The notes under the pieces: generated by a model
Seen by the model: the letters and a program-made list of their open reading frames with translations, nothing else
What the model was told of the DNA's origin: nothing
Database searches by the model: none
Shown here: positions 16,035-24,557 of the stretch, piece by piece
How the letters are laid out: each line of letters begins with the position of its first letter
Position numbering within the stretch: the first letter of the stretch is position 1
Program-made: the position numbers and the translations under genes
From: Mogibacterium sp.
GTDB lineage: Bacteria > Bacillota > Clostridia > Peptostreptococcales > Anaerovoracaceae
Assembly (NCBI GenBank): GCA_017512365.1
Contig: JAFWGQ010000009.1
Coordinates: 1 to 55,846, forward strand
Reading direction: 5' to 3'
DNA length: 55,846 bases

Positions 16035-16072
16035 AAAAAACGGCGAAAGTCCGCGATATGCGGACGATCGCC
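16035..16072 (-). terminator. Terminator after the cytidylate-kinase-like gene (proximal)
   Basis: On the minus strand GGCGA and TCGCC enclose TCCGC and GCGGA, a two-part stem (bulged), followed by GTTTTTT. It lies 12 bp past the stop of the cytidylate-kinase-like gene. Confidence 0.8.
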
Positions 16073-16084
16073 CCGCCTGTGTCT

Positions 16085-16729
16085 TTACATGTCGGACAGT
16101 ATGTCCTTGTCCCTGCCGCCCCTGATATACGCTTCGATTATGTCGACCGCTCCGTTGATCCCGGACCGGCCCGTATTGATCAGAAGATCGTACACTTCGC
16201 GGCTGCCCCATTTGTTGTCGGTATAGAATTCGTAAAACCTGCGGCGCTGCCTGTCGACTGCTCGGATCTCTTTTTCCACGGCGGCTTCGGTCAGGTTCTC
16301 TCCTTCCTGATCCATGCGGGCGAGAGCAAGCTTTCTCTTTACCCTGTCTTCGATCGGGGCAAAGAGGAAGATGCTGACATGCCTTTCGCTGCTGAGGATA
16401 TAGTCAGCGGCGCGCCCGACTATGACGCAGCTGCCTTCAGCCGCGATCTCGCGTATGATGTTGAACTCCTCTTCCTGCACTTTGGCAAAAGGGGAGGCCT
16501 GGAAGGTGTCGACCGCCGAGAATATTCCCGGGATGGAAAAGTCGGGGGCCTTCTCTTCATTGTTCTTGATGTAGTCCTCGAGGTAGCCGGTCTTCTCCGC
16601 CGCTTTTGAGATGATCTCCTCATCGTAAAGCCTGAGTCCGAGCCTGTCGGCCAGCCTGCGCGCCACCTCGTGGCCTCCGCTTCCGACCTCGCGGTCGATG
16701 GTAACTATAAGCTTGTAATCGTCTCCCAT
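16085..16729 (-). CDS. Cytidylate kinase-like family protein
   Basis: 214 residues from ATG 16729, which has AAAGGA 8 nt upstream. An upstream ATG at 16774 would overlap the neighbour and has only a weak site. It begins KLIVTIDREVGSGGHEVARR, where GSGGHEVA replaces the classical P-loop (GPxGxGKS), as in the AAA_26 'cytidylate kinase-like' family. LADRLGLRLYDEEIISKAAE and VIVGRAADYIL follow the family. It is probably a nucleotide or small-molecule kinase, but its substrate is not established and it should not be called CMP kinase without test. It lies 28 bp after the AlaX-like gene and is likely in its operon. Confidence 0.8.
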   Translation of the reverse strand: MGDDYKLIVTIDREVGSGGHEVARRLADRLGLRLYDEEIISKAAEKTGYLEDYIKNNEEKAPDFSIPGIFSAVDTFQASPFAKVQEEEFNIIREIAAEGSCVIVGRAADYILSSERHVSIFLFAPIEDRVKRKLALARMDQEGENLTEAAVEKEIRAVDRQRRRFYEFYTDNKWGSREVYDLLINTGRSGINGAVDIIEAYIRGGRDKDILSDM

Positions 16730-16757
16730 TCCTGTTGTCCTTTCCGTCTGTACATGA

Positions 16758-17999
16758 TCATCTTGAAAACTCATTCTGTATTTCCCGCGCGAAGGAATCC
16801 AGATCAGAAATATCCGTGAACACCGCCCTCGCGTTATCGTCCCGTCCGCCGCCTTTGCCGTTGAATCCCGGGGCGCTGGCCCTGACTATCTCTCCGCATC
16901 TGAATTCCTCCGAAGAGGAGAAAAGCAGGCAGGTCTTTGTTTCGGGGTGCTTCATCACAAGGAGGAACCCGCTCGTTTCGTTTATGACGGAGAAGCCCAG
17001 CTTCAGCAGATCATCGACGGACAGCAGCTCCGTTGTGTAGCAGGCTGTCTTCGCGTTCCTACCCGGGGCGTTTATGCCTGCGAGTATGCGCTCCTTTTCG
17101 ACCTCCTTTGCATACGCCGTCAGCGCCGCGAGCCTTGCCTTGAGAGAAGAGATGTTCTCCGCTTCAAGACCGAGCCGCGACTCCAGGTCGGCAGGGGAGC
17201 ACGAATACCTCTTTGCGATCTCAGAGAGCATGCGCGAATCCGCGGTGAGCTTTTCCCACGCGGCGATGCCGCAGTCGAAGAAGATGCGGTTCATGCCCTT
17301 GTTCGGATCGCACTTGTATATCGCGAGAAGCCCTACCTCGGATGACCGGGCAGGGTGCGTGCCGCAGCATGCGATGCAGTCGTACGGATCCTCCGGGCTG
17401 CCTACAGTGACGACTGAGACCCTGCCGTCGTGGGGAACCTTCTTTCTGACAGGAAGCGCCAGCGACGATTCGTAATCCGGGAACCAGCTGACGGTGACCG
17501 GAAGATCCGCCCAGATCGCGTCATTGACAGTGCGCTCCGCCAGGTCGAGCTCTTCTTCAGTCAGCATGCGCCCTCCAAGATCTATGTCGATAGTGATGTA
17601 GTCATCACCCATGTGAAAGCCCCTGTTGACTCCTCCGAAGAGGGTATCCATGGTGCCGCTCAGCATATGCTCGCCGCAGTGGCGCTGCATGTTGCGAAAG
17701 CGCCTGTCCCAGTCGACGGACAGCTCCACTTTGTCTCCTGCGCTGAAGGTGCCGGCGGGAGCGTCGCTCACATGCCAGACATCGCCTTCGAGATCCTCGT
17801 CGTATGCCCTGACGATCTCAAAGACACCGTTTCCGGCGGCGACAGTGCCGGAATCCGACGGCTGCCCGCCTCCCTCGGGGAAGAAACACGAGGCGTTGCA
17901 GGCAAAGACATCCGCTCCGTTTTCTTGTATCACAGCGGTCACAACGGCTTCGTTCGCGCTGCAGTATGCGTCTTCCTGATAGATCCTTTTAGTTGACAT
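16758..17999 (-). CDS. AlaX-type alanyl-tRNA editing protein with DHHA1-like tail
   Basis: 413 residues from ATG 17999, which has AAAGGA upstream; a longer frame to 18158 lacks a ribosome site and runs into the non-coding region. Residues about 30-50 (CFFPEGGGQPSDSG) and the zinc ligands in HCGEHMLSG and CCGTHPARSSEVG are the AlaX/AlaRS editing domain, which deacylates Ser- or Gly-tRNA(Ala). The C-terminus (NGKGGGRDDNARAVF) is the Gly-rich DHHA1 domain of alanyl-tRNA synthetase. The aminoacylation domain is absent, so it is a free-standing trans-editing factor. Confidence 0.88.
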   Translation of the reverse strand: MSTKRIYQEDAYCSANEAVVTAVIQENGADVFACNASCFFPEGGGQPSDSGTVAAGNGVFEIVRAYDEDLEGDVWHVSDAPAGTFSAGDKVELSVDWDRRFRNMQRHCGEHMLSGTMDTLFGGVNRGFHMGDDYITIDIDLGGRMLTEEELDLAERTVNDAIWADLPVTVSWFPDYESSLALPVRKKVPHDGRVSVVTVGSPEDPYDCIACCGTHPARSSEVGLLAIYKCDPNKGMNRIFFDCGIAAWEKLTADSRMLSEIAKRYSCSPADLESRLGLEAENISSLKARLAALTAYAKEVEKERILAGINAPGRNAKTACYTTELLSVDDLLKLGFSVINETSGFLLVMKHPETKTCLLFSSSEEFRCGEIVRASAPGFNGKGGGRDDNARAVFTDISDLDSFAREIQNEFSR

Positions 18000-18031
18000 C
18001 AGTCTTCCTTTCGATGTTTCACGCGTTTCAC

Positions 18032-18271
18032 AAAATCGAACAAAACGCAGGTTCAAAATATTCCAAAAATCTGTGGATAAATCCTGTTGACACGGATTTA
18101 AAATCGGTACAAGCGTTGAAATATCAACGAAACAGCCTTCGTAGTTTTCCACATGCATAAGTGGATAAAATTGTATACGATTTCAAAAAATCGTGTGGAA
18201 AAGTCGCAGACCATTCATATTTCGGACTTTCTGTTTTGTTGAAAAAAGACCGGCAAAAAATCGAACAAAAC
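18032..18271. promoter_or_regulatory. AT-rich gap with four DnaA-box-like sites between 15-bp direct repeats
   Basis: The 314-bp space between two minus-strand genes is much more AT-rich than its surroundings. It holds TGTGGATAA (18072-18080, a perfect DnaA box), TTTTCCACA (18145-18153), AGTGGATAA (18160-18168) and TGTGGAAAA (18194-18202). The direct repeat AAAATCGAACAAAAC occurs at 18032-18046 and again at 18257-18271, bracketing the boxes. dnaA, dnaN and rpmH are not in the window, so a normal oriC is unlikely. A DnaA-titration or reactivation locus, or DnaA control of the AlaX-like gene, would fit. Confidence 0.5.
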
Positions 18272-18313
18272 TTTTTCTCTCGTTCTTTATTGTTTTTATT
18301 TTTGTTTTTTGCT

Positions 18314-19606
18314 TCAATTGTCACCCGGCTCGACCAGCTCTTCGAAGAGCACGCCGGGAGCCTGGCAGAGGGTCCTGAAAACCGACGCGTCCAGCCTGAA
18401 GCGGCCCCTGGTCTCGATGAACGGAGCGTACAGCGAGAATATGGTCGCGTCATCGAGCATCGAGATGCACCTGAGGTCGTGGCTCATCAGCACGAGCTCG
18501 CCCGCGATCGAGAGCAGGGCGTAGCCGTACACATCGTCATCCAGACGGTACTTCGCGCTGTCCACGAAGGAGTTGTTCCCCTTGTACGCGGTATACAGCC
18601 ATCCGTTAGGGACCGCTGTCGGCACTGAGTGCGCAAACGGACCTATGTATCTGGAATCGAAGCCGTCGAGCATGCTGTCGGCGCACTGGAATATCGTCAG
18701 GTATTCGGTCCGGCTTATCTGCATGGCGGCTTCGTAGTCTGACATCTTTATGACCGAGCCGACCCTGATCTCAGTGACGAGCGGGTTCGTGGACCTCCGG
18801 CTCCCCGAGAGCCATATGACGAAGGTCGCGTGGTAGTAGCCGTCTCTTGCGAGCGTAGTGATGCGGCAGCGGAACGGATATGAGATACCGTCCGCGGATC
18901 TGTCCCTCTTCCTGTCGCTCTTGGTTATGTCGCATCTGACGAGCGTCTGTATGCCCGCGTCCGCAAGCTCTATGTCTTCAAGAGCGTCCCGGTCCATGGA
19001 GGTGAGGACAGCCGCCGCGTCATAGTCGTGATCCACGATGCGCATGAGGAAGTAGTTGATGGTCTCGTAGGCGCTCAGCTTTACAGGCGAGAGCGTTTCT
19101 ATGGCATCTCTGAGACTGCAGTCGGCCGAAGTGATGCCGCTGCTGCTGAGAGCGTCGATCATGTAGCCTGTCCTGAGTCTGGCATAGGCCCTGAATTCCC
19201 GGTTCTCCTCATCGTCGTACTCGCGGTCCACATCCTCCTGCGCAAGAGGAAGAGCCGATTCTATGGCCCTGAGCATGCAGGCCGCGTCTATGCCGATGAC
19301 CTCGCCTCCCATCACGGCGACGAAGTTGTCCCACAGCTCGTTCATCTCCTTTTTGTTTTCGGAGTAGGCGGGATCCCCGGGGATGCATTCGAATTCGCGG
19401 TACTCGTCGATCCCGTACTCGGAATAGTCCAGATGGATTATCTGGTAAAGAACCGAACGCCGGTCCCTGCGGCTTCGCCAGCTGACCCTGAGGGCGACGA
19501 CGCCCATCAGACGGGTCGCGACGGCGCGGCACGAGACGAATTCACAGTCTTCGAAATGATTGTACTTTATTGACTTCTTTCCATGTATGATCCTCAGTTC
19601 CGTCAT
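18314..19606 (-). CDS. Conserved-looking hypothetical protein, 430 residues
   Basis: I do not recognise this family. The protein has no signal peptide or membrane segment and is acidic, so it is likely cytoplasmic. It begins MTELRIIHGKKSIKYNHFED and alternates beta-rich stretches with an acidic central part (EDVDREYDDEENREFRAYAR). The codon use matches the surrounding core genes and the gene reads cleanly, so it is real. The ATG at 19606 has no Shine-Dalgarno; an extended -10 (TGG TAGAAT, 19613-19618) lies only 6 nt upstream, which would give a leaderless mRNA. The next possible Met (MGVVALRV, codon 34) is an alternative start. It is divergent from metK. Confidence 0.75.
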   Translation of the reverse strand: MTELRIIHGKKSIKYNHFEDCEFVSCRAVATRLMGVVALRVSWRSRRDRRSVLYQIIHLDYSEYGIDEYREFECIPGDPAYSENKKEMNELWDNFVAVMGGEVIGIDAACMLRAIESALPLAQEDVDREYDDEENREFRAYARLRTGYMIDALSSSGITSADCSLRDAIETLSPVKLSAYETINYFLMRIVDHDYDAAAVLTSMDRDALEDIELADAGIQTLVRCDITKSDRKRDRSADGISYPFRCRITTLARDGYYHATFVIWLSGSRRSTNPLVTEIRVGSVIKMSDYEAAMQISRTEYLTIFQCADSMLDGFDSRYIGPFAHSVPTAVPNGWLYTAYKGNNSFVDSAKYRLDDDVYGYALLSIAGELVLMSHDLRCISMLDDATIFSLYAPFIETRGRFRLDASVFRTLCQAPGVLFEELVEPGDN

Positions 19607-19612
19607 ATATGG

Positions 19613-19621
19613 ATTCTACCA
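19613..19621 (-). promoter_or_regulatory. Extended -10 of the orphan gene, suggesting a leaderless transcript
   Basis: On the minus strand TGG TAGAAT ends 6 nt before the ATG at 19606. No -35 is visible. If used, transcription would start at or next to the start codon. Confidence 0.4.
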
Positions 19622-19640
19622 TATATTGTGGTCCGGGTGC

Positions 19641-19669
19641 TTGACTTTATGCGTACAGGGCAATAGAAT
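19641..19669 (+). promoter_or_regulatory. Promoter of the metK operon
   Basis: TTGACT (19641-19646) and TAGAAT (19664-19669) are 17 bp apart, a strong sigma-A promoter. Transcription would start just before the S-box aptamer. Confidence 0.85.
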
Positions 19670-19676
19670 AACTACA

Positions 19677-19785
19677 TCCTTATTAAGAGCGAGGGAGGGA
19701 ATGGGCCCTGCGATCTCGCGGCAACCTCACAGGCAGTGAAGGTGCCAATTCCCACGGAGACCGGCCGGTCTCCGGCAGATGAGGA
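19677..19785 (+). promoter_or_regulatory. SAM-I (S-box) riboswitch aptamer
   Basis: The conserved S-box parts appear in order: AAGAGCGAGGGAGGGA, TGGGCCC, CGGCAACC, AAGGTGCCAATTCCC and AGATGAGG. P1 forms from TCCTTA (19677) and TGAGGA (to 19785). It binds S-adenosylmethionine. With SAM bound, the downstream terminator forms and metK transcription stops, giving feedback on SAM synthesis. Confidence 0.95.
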
Positions 19786-19796
19786 GCCAGGAATTT

Positions 19797-19826
19797 CTCT
19801 CTGCATGCGGCAGGGAGCTTTTTTTT
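19797..19826 (+). terminator. Riboswitch expression-platform terminator
   Basis: CTCTCTGC and GCAGGGAG pair (8 bp, one wobble) with T8 following. It is the OFF-state terminator of the S-box, 170 bp before metK. Confidence 0.92.
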
Positions 19827-19997
19827 ACGGCTCGATTTTTCCGCCGGGCGTCGCTGCTTTCGCAGAACGACCGCTCACGTACGCACCGTGCACGCGATCG
19901 CGATCTGCTCATGCGCCTGCGCCCGGCATGACAGATAATATCTTCTCAGAAGAGAAAAACAGTAAGGAAAAAACAGGAACAAGGAGAAAAAAACGAA

Positions 19998-21182
19998 ATG
20001 AAAAGACTGTTTACTTCGGAATCGGTGACGGAGGGCCATCCGGACAAGATATGCGATCAGGTATCCGATGCGGTGCTTGACGCCATACTGGAACAGGATC
20101 CTCACGCGCATGTGGCCTGCGAGTGCGCGACAAAGACGGGATTCCTCATGGTGTTCGGCGAGACGTCGGGCAATTTCGACGTCGATTATGAAGCTATCGC
20201 GCGCAGGGTGATCTGTGACATAGGCTATGTGAATGACGGGGTGTGCTTCGACGGCAACACCTGTGAGATCAGAGTCCACATGGAGGAGCAGTCGGCGGAT
20301 ATCGCGATGGGAGTCAACCAGTCGTACGAGAGAAAGACCGGCGAGCAGGAGGACGAGTTCGCTCTCATAGGAGCGGGCGATCAGGGCATGATGTTCGGCT
20401 ATGCCTGCACGGAGACGGAGGAACTGATGCCGATGTCCGTCAAGCTGGCCCACGTGATGGCCAGGAGGCTGGCCGAAGTGAGAAAGGACGGCACCCTGCC
20501 GTATCTCGGACCGGACGGCAAGACCCAGGTGACGATCGAATACGAGGACGACAGGATCAAAAGGATAGACACGATAGTTGTATCGACCCAGCACAGCGAG
20601 GACGCGACGCTCGAGCAGGTCAGGAAGGACATGATCGAGCACGTGATAAAGCCGGTCGTTCCTGCGGAATACATAGATGAAAAGACGAAGTACTATGTGA
20701 ACCCGACGGGAAGGTTCGTCATCGGCGGACCGATGGGAGACTCGGGTCTCACGGGCCGCAAGATCATAGTGGATACATACGGCGGACACGCGGCGCACGG
20801 CGGCGGGGCTTTCTCGGGCAAGGACCCTACGAAGGTCGACCGCTCGGCGGCGTACATGGCAAGATACATCGCCAAGAACATCGTCGCGGCGGGTATAGCG
20901 AGCAAATGCGAAGTGCAGCTCGCCTATGCGATAGGAGTAGCTGAACCGGTATCCGTTGCTGTTGAGACCTTCGGCACGGGCAGGATCGACGACGAGAAGA
21001 TCGTGGATCTCATAAGAGCCTGCTTCGACATGCGCCCGGCAGCGATCATAAAGACGCTCGACCTGGCAAAGCCTCAGTACAGACCGCTCGCCGCTTACGG
21101 TCACATGGGCAGGACCGGACTCGGAGTCAGATGGGAAAACACCGACAGGGCTGAGGAGCTGAGACTCGCCGCGGGGGTATGA
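19998..21182 (+). CDS. metK: S-adenosylmethionine synthetase
   Basis: 394 residues with AAGGAG upstream. [21 protein letters not shown] at the start, [12 protein letters not shown] and [22 protein letters not shown] are MetK signatures. It makes SAM from methionine and ATP in the cytoplasm. The S-box riboswitch upstream controls it by SAM level. It is followed by dut and two flavoproteins at short spacing, so these may share the SAM-responsive transcript. Confidence 0.98.
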   Translation: MKRLFTSESVTEGHPDKICDQVSDAVLDAILEQDPHAHVACECATKTGFLMVFGETSGNFDVDYEAIARRVICDIGYVNDGVCFDGNTCEIRVHMEEQSADIAMGVNQSYERKTGEQEDEFALIGAGDQGMMFGYACTETEELMPMSVKLAHVMARRLAEVRKDGTLPYLGPDGKTQVTIEYEDDRIKRIDTIVVSTQHSEDATLEQVRKDMIEHVIKPVVPAEYIDEKTKYYVNPTGRFVIGGPMGDSGLTGRKIIVDTYGGHAAHGGGAFSGKDPTKVDRSAAYMARYIAKNIVAAGIASKCEVQLAYAIGVAEPVSVAVETFGTGRIDDEKIVDLIRACFDMRPAAIIKTLDLAKPQYRPLAAYGHMGRTGLGVRWENTDRAEELRLAAGV

Positions 21183-21185
21183 TGC

Positions 21186-21686
21186 ATGTCGCGTTTTGAA
21201 AAAGTAAGTTTTGAACAGTGGAAGGCGGACTGCGGGGTAAAGGGCCTGCCGGACAGCGAACTCAGGGAATGGTTCGACAGCATAAAGCTGCCGCATCAGG
21301 CGACCTCGGGCTCGGCCGGCATGGACTTTTACATGCCGTTCAACCTCGACTTCGAATCCGGTTCGAGACTCAAGATCGCGACCGGAGTGCGCTGGGTGAC
21401 GGATCCGTCCGAAAGGGACAGGGTCCTCCTGATAGTGCCGAGGAGCGGTCTGGGCTTCAGGTACGGCCTGAGGCTGCCTAACACCGTCGGTGTGATCGAT
21501 GCCGACTACTGCGAGGCGGACAACGAGGGACACATACTCGTCTGCTTCGAAAACCCTTCAGGGGAGAATGTGAAGCTCGAAGCGGGCACGCCTTTCGTGC
21601 AGGGCATCATCGTGAGATACGAGGTGCCTGAGGGCGCCGGCTCTGAAGAAATACGGAGCGGCGGCTTCGGCAGCACCAGCAGATAG
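21186..21686 (+). CDS. dut: dUTP diphosphatase
   Basis: 166 residues, 3 bp after metK. The dUTPase motifs are visible: SAGMDFYMP (motif 1), PRSGLGFRYGL (motif 2), NTVGVIDADYCE (motif 3, with the catalytic Asp) and the C-terminal RSGGFGSTSR (motif 5). About 30 extra residues precede motif 1 (EQWKADCGVKGLPDSELREW). It hydrolyses dUTP to dUMP and pyrophosphate, keeping uracil out of DNA and feeding dTMP synthesis. dCMP deaminase, another dUMP source, lies at 27 kb. Confidence 0.92.
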   Translation: MSRFEKVSFEQWKADCGVKGLPDSELREWFDSIKLPHQATSGSAGMDFYMPFNLDFESGSRLKIATGVRWVTDPSERDRVLLIVPRSGLGFRYGLRLPNTVGVIDADYCEADNEGHILVCFENPSGENVKLEAGTPFVQGIIVRYEVPEGAGSEEIRSGGFGSTSR

Positions 21687-21699
21687 CGGGGCAGAGGAC

Positions 21700-22983
21700 A
21701 TGGGAGAGACGAACAGGAAAGCGGACACTGTCATCATCGGCGGCGGAGCCTCGGGACTTGCGGCAGCGACAGAACTCGGCATGCAGGATCCCCGGCTTTC
21801 TGTGCTCGTGATAGAAAAGCTGTCTGAACCTGCCCGCAAGATAAAAGCCACAGGCAGCGGGCGCTGCAACATCACAAATACAGAAGCTGAGGGCTTCAGC
21901 CGCATCATGAGGTTCTTCAGGGAGATCGGACTCGTGACCAGGACCTGTGAGAACGGACTGGTATATCCGTATTCGGAATCAGCATCCGATGTCGCGGAGC
22001 TGCTCATCGAAAGGGCGCGGTCTCTCGGCGCGGAGTTCGCCTGCGGGGAGGAAGTGACCTCGGTGGAAAGAACTGAAGCCGGAAGCTTCATCGTGACGTC
22101 GGTCTTTAAAGACAGAGACGGGGAGCACCGCGTCACAACAGCTGCGGACCATGTCGTTCTCGCGTGCGGAGGCAAGGCGGGGCCGTCATACGGGACGACC
22201 GGCGACGGATACAGGCTGGCAAAAGGCCTGGGCCACAGCATCGTGACTCCTGTCCCTGCTCTGACGGGCGTCGAGTGCAGAGAATGGGACGGAGGCAGAG
22301 AGCCTTGCGGCATCACTCTGGGCGGAACGAGGACCCGGGGCGTGGTCTCCCTGTACAGAGACGGCACCGAATGCTTCGGCGAAGACACGAAGGCGTTCGA
22401 GGAGGCAGGCGAGATACAGTTCACGAAATACGGGCTCTCCGGGATCTGCGTGTTCAACATGACCCGCTGCATGAGATTCGACAGGACGGCAGGAGAGAAG
22501 CTCGACGACTTCCTTGTGAGGATAGACCTGTTCCCGGACGGGGACGCGCGCGGATTCATAAGAGACAGTCAGGAGGGCATGTTCGGTGAGATGTGTACGG
22601 GCGCGCTCCTGCGCACTGTGCTGAAGGCGCCTGCCGCTGAGTACGTGGTCGCTGAGGCGGCCATGAGGGCAGGTGCTGCTGTCGAAGAACTGGCCGGAAA
22701 GCCGCTGTCGTCCCTTGAGGATGATGAGATCAGCGCTGTCGCGTCATGCGTGCACGCTCTTGAGTTCCGCCCTTCGGGCATAAGAGGATGGAAGGATGCA
22801 CAGGTCACGATGGGCGGGGTGTCCGTGGATGAGATAGAAGCATCCACATCTGAGTCGAAGCTCGCAGCCGGCCTGTACATCACGGGCGAACTCGCCGACA
22901 GGGACTTCAGATGCGGAGGATTCAACCTGAGCAACGCGTGGCTGACAGGCCTCGCTGCAGCAGATGACATTGCAGGAAAATGA
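21700..22983 (+). CDS. HI0933/BaiN-like FAD-dependent oxidoreductase
   Basis: 427 residues. The FAD-binding start VIIGGGASGLAAATELG, then ARKIKATGSGRCNITN and a C-terminal CGGFNLSNAWLTGLAAADDIA are the hallmarks of COG2081 flavoproteins. Members are soluble; BaiN takes part in bile-acid reduction in gut Clostridia, but most members have no known substrate, so no reaction is claimed. It overlaps the next flavoprotein by ATGA. Confidence 0.88.
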   Translation: MGETNRKADTVIIGGGASGLAAATELGMQDPRLSVLVIEKLSEPARKIKATGSGRCNITNTEAEGFSRIMRFFREIGLVTRTCENGLVYPYSESASDVAELLIERARSLGAEFACGEEVTSVERTEAGSFIVTSVFKDRDGEHRVTTAADHVVLACGGKAGPSYGTTGDGYRLAKGLGHSIVTPVPALTGVECREWDGGREPCGITLGGTRTRGVVSLYRDGTECFGEDTKAFEEAGEIQFTKYGLSGICVFNMTRCMRFDRTAGEKLDDFLVRIDLFPDGDARGFIRDSQEGMFGEMCTGALLRTVLKAPAAEYVVAEAAMRAGAAVEELAGKPLSSLEDDEISAVASCVHALEFRPSGIRGWKDAQVTMGGVSVDEIEASTSESKLAAGLYITGELADRDFRCGGFNLSNAWLTGLAAADDIAGK

Positions 22984-24557
22984 GATATCGCCTGGCACAG
23001 ATAAAAACAGATACAGACACACCGATGGATGAACTTCCCGTGACAGTCGCGAAGAAGCTCGGCATTGCCGCGGACGACATAAAGGGATGGGAGGTCAGGA
23101 GAAAGTCGGTGGATTCGAGAAAGAAGCCGCATATACAGTTTGTATATACGGTCGATTTCGTTACAGACAAAAAACTGAAGACCGGAAAGAACCGCGATCT
23201 TGCTGTGGTAGATGAAGAGGCCGAAGCCGCCGCGGCAAGAGCTCCGGAGCCGGGGGACAGAGCGCTCGCGCACAGGCCCGTCGTGGTCGGAACGGGTCCT
23301 GCGGGACTGTTCGCAGGGCTTGAACTTGCTAAATCAGGCTACCGACCGATAGTTCTTGAAAGAGGTCCTGAAATGGATGCCAGGATCGATGCTGTCGAAA
23401 GATTCAGAAAGGACAGAGTCCTGGATCCGGAGGCCAACATGCTCTTCGGAGAGGGAGGCGCAGGGACCTTTTCTGACGGCAAGCTCGCGACCGGGATAAA
23501 GGACGGCCTCATCAGACATGTGCTCGCGGAGTTCCGCGATGCGGGCGCGGGAGACGACATAATGTATCTCGCAAAGCCGCACATAGGGACGGATGTGCTG
23601 CGCACCGTCATAGTCGGTCTGCGAAGGAAGATCGAAAGCCTCGGCGGAGAGATACGCTTCGGCACGAGGCTCGTATCGCTTGTGATCGAAGACGGCGTGC
23701 TGAAGGCGGCGGATATCTCTGCAGGCGGACGGAGGGAAAGGATAGAGACCGACGTTCTCATCCTTGCGGTCGGCCACAGCGCGAGGGATACCTTCGCCAT
23801 GATAAAGGACGCCGGCCTTCGCATGGAGCAGAAGCCTTTCTCGATAGGCGTCAGGATGGAGCATCCGCAGGCGCTCATAGACGCGGCGCAGTACGGAGAG
23901 GAAAACGCCGGCAGGCTGCCGCCGGCCGACTACAGGATAAATCACAGGGCGTCGAACGGACGGGGAGTCTATTCGTTCTGCATGTGCCCGGGAGGCGAGG
24001 TGGTCGTATGCACCACTGCCGAGGGCGAGCTCTGCGTCAACGGCATGAGCAACAGAAAGCGCGACAGCGGGACAGCGAACAGCGGCATACTCTGCGATGT
24101 GAGGACGGAAGACTTCGGGTCGGATGATGTGCTCGCCGGAGTGAGGTTCCAGGAGAAGTACGAGCGGCTCGCTTTCATAAACGGAGGCTCGGACTTCACA
24201 CCGCCGCGATGCAGCATGGGAGAATTCCTGGATGAGAAGAAGGCGGCGAGCGGGCGCGCTGCAAAGGTAATCGCTTCGCTTCCGGATTTTGCGGCCGAAG
24301 CAATAAAAGAAGCCGTGCCTGTCTTCGCGGGGAAGATACACGGCTATGATGATCCTGACGCGGTGATCACGGCTGTCGAGACCAGAAGCTCATCGCCGGT
24401 GAGGATTATGCGCAGCGGGTCCGGTGAGAGCAATATATCCGGGATATACCCTGCAGGCGAGGGCGCGGGCTATGCGGGCGGCATAACCTCGGCTGCCTGC
24501 GACGGGATACGCGCCGCGCGGCATGTGATCGAAAAATACAGACCCTGTGATGACTGA
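22980..24557 (+). CDS. COG2509-type FAD-dependent oxidoreductase
   Basis: 525 residues, translationally coupled to the previous gene. An N-terminal ferredoxin-like region (about 1-75) precedes PVVVGTGPAGLFAGLELAKSG, the dinucleotide fold. GEGGAGTFSDGKLATG and a C-terminal YPAGEGAGYAGGITSAACDG are conserved in this uncharacterised dehydrogenase family. The substrate is unknown. The stop TGA is immediately followed by the reversed stop of the EAL gene, with no intergenic base. Confidence 0.88.
   Translation: MRYRLAQIKTDTDTPMDELPVTVAKKLGIAADDIKGWEVRRKSVDSRKKPHIQFVYTVDFVTDKKLKTGKNRDLAVVDEEAEAAAARAPEPGDRALAHRPVVVGTGPAGLFAGLELAKSGYRPIVLERGPEMDARIDAVERFRKDRVLDPEANMLFGEGGAGTFSDGKLATGIKDGLIRHVLAEFRDAGAGDDIMYLAKPHIGTDVLRTVIVGLRRKIESLGGEIRFGTRLVSLVIEDGVLKAADISAGGRRERIETDVLILAVGHSARDTFAMIKDAGLRMEQKPFSIGVRMEHPQALIDAAQYGEENAGRLPPADYRINHRASNGRGVYSFCMCPGGEVVVCTTAEGELCVNGMSNRKRDSGTANSGILCDVRTEDFGSDDVLAGVRFQEKYERLAFINGGSDFTPPRCSMGEFLDEKKAASGRAAKVIASLPDFAAEAIKEAVPVFAGKIHGYDDPDAVITAVETRSSSPVRIMRSGSGESNISGIYPAGEGAGYAGGITSAACDGIRAARHVIEKYRPCDD

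Noticed and set aside
18000-18313. Chromosomal origin oriC
   Set aside because: The DnaA-like boxes suggest it, but dnaA, dnaN, recF, gyrB and rpmH are absent and the flanking genes are not origin neighbours. Kept only as a DnaA-box cluster.
19875-21533. A 552-codon minus-strand open frame antisense to metK
   Set aside because: It lies fully opposite a clear metK and its translation is Arg/His-rich without domains. Long antisense frames are expected in GC-rich codon usage. The same applies to the frames at 27600-29666, 31832-33676, 30521-31813 and 12953-13918.
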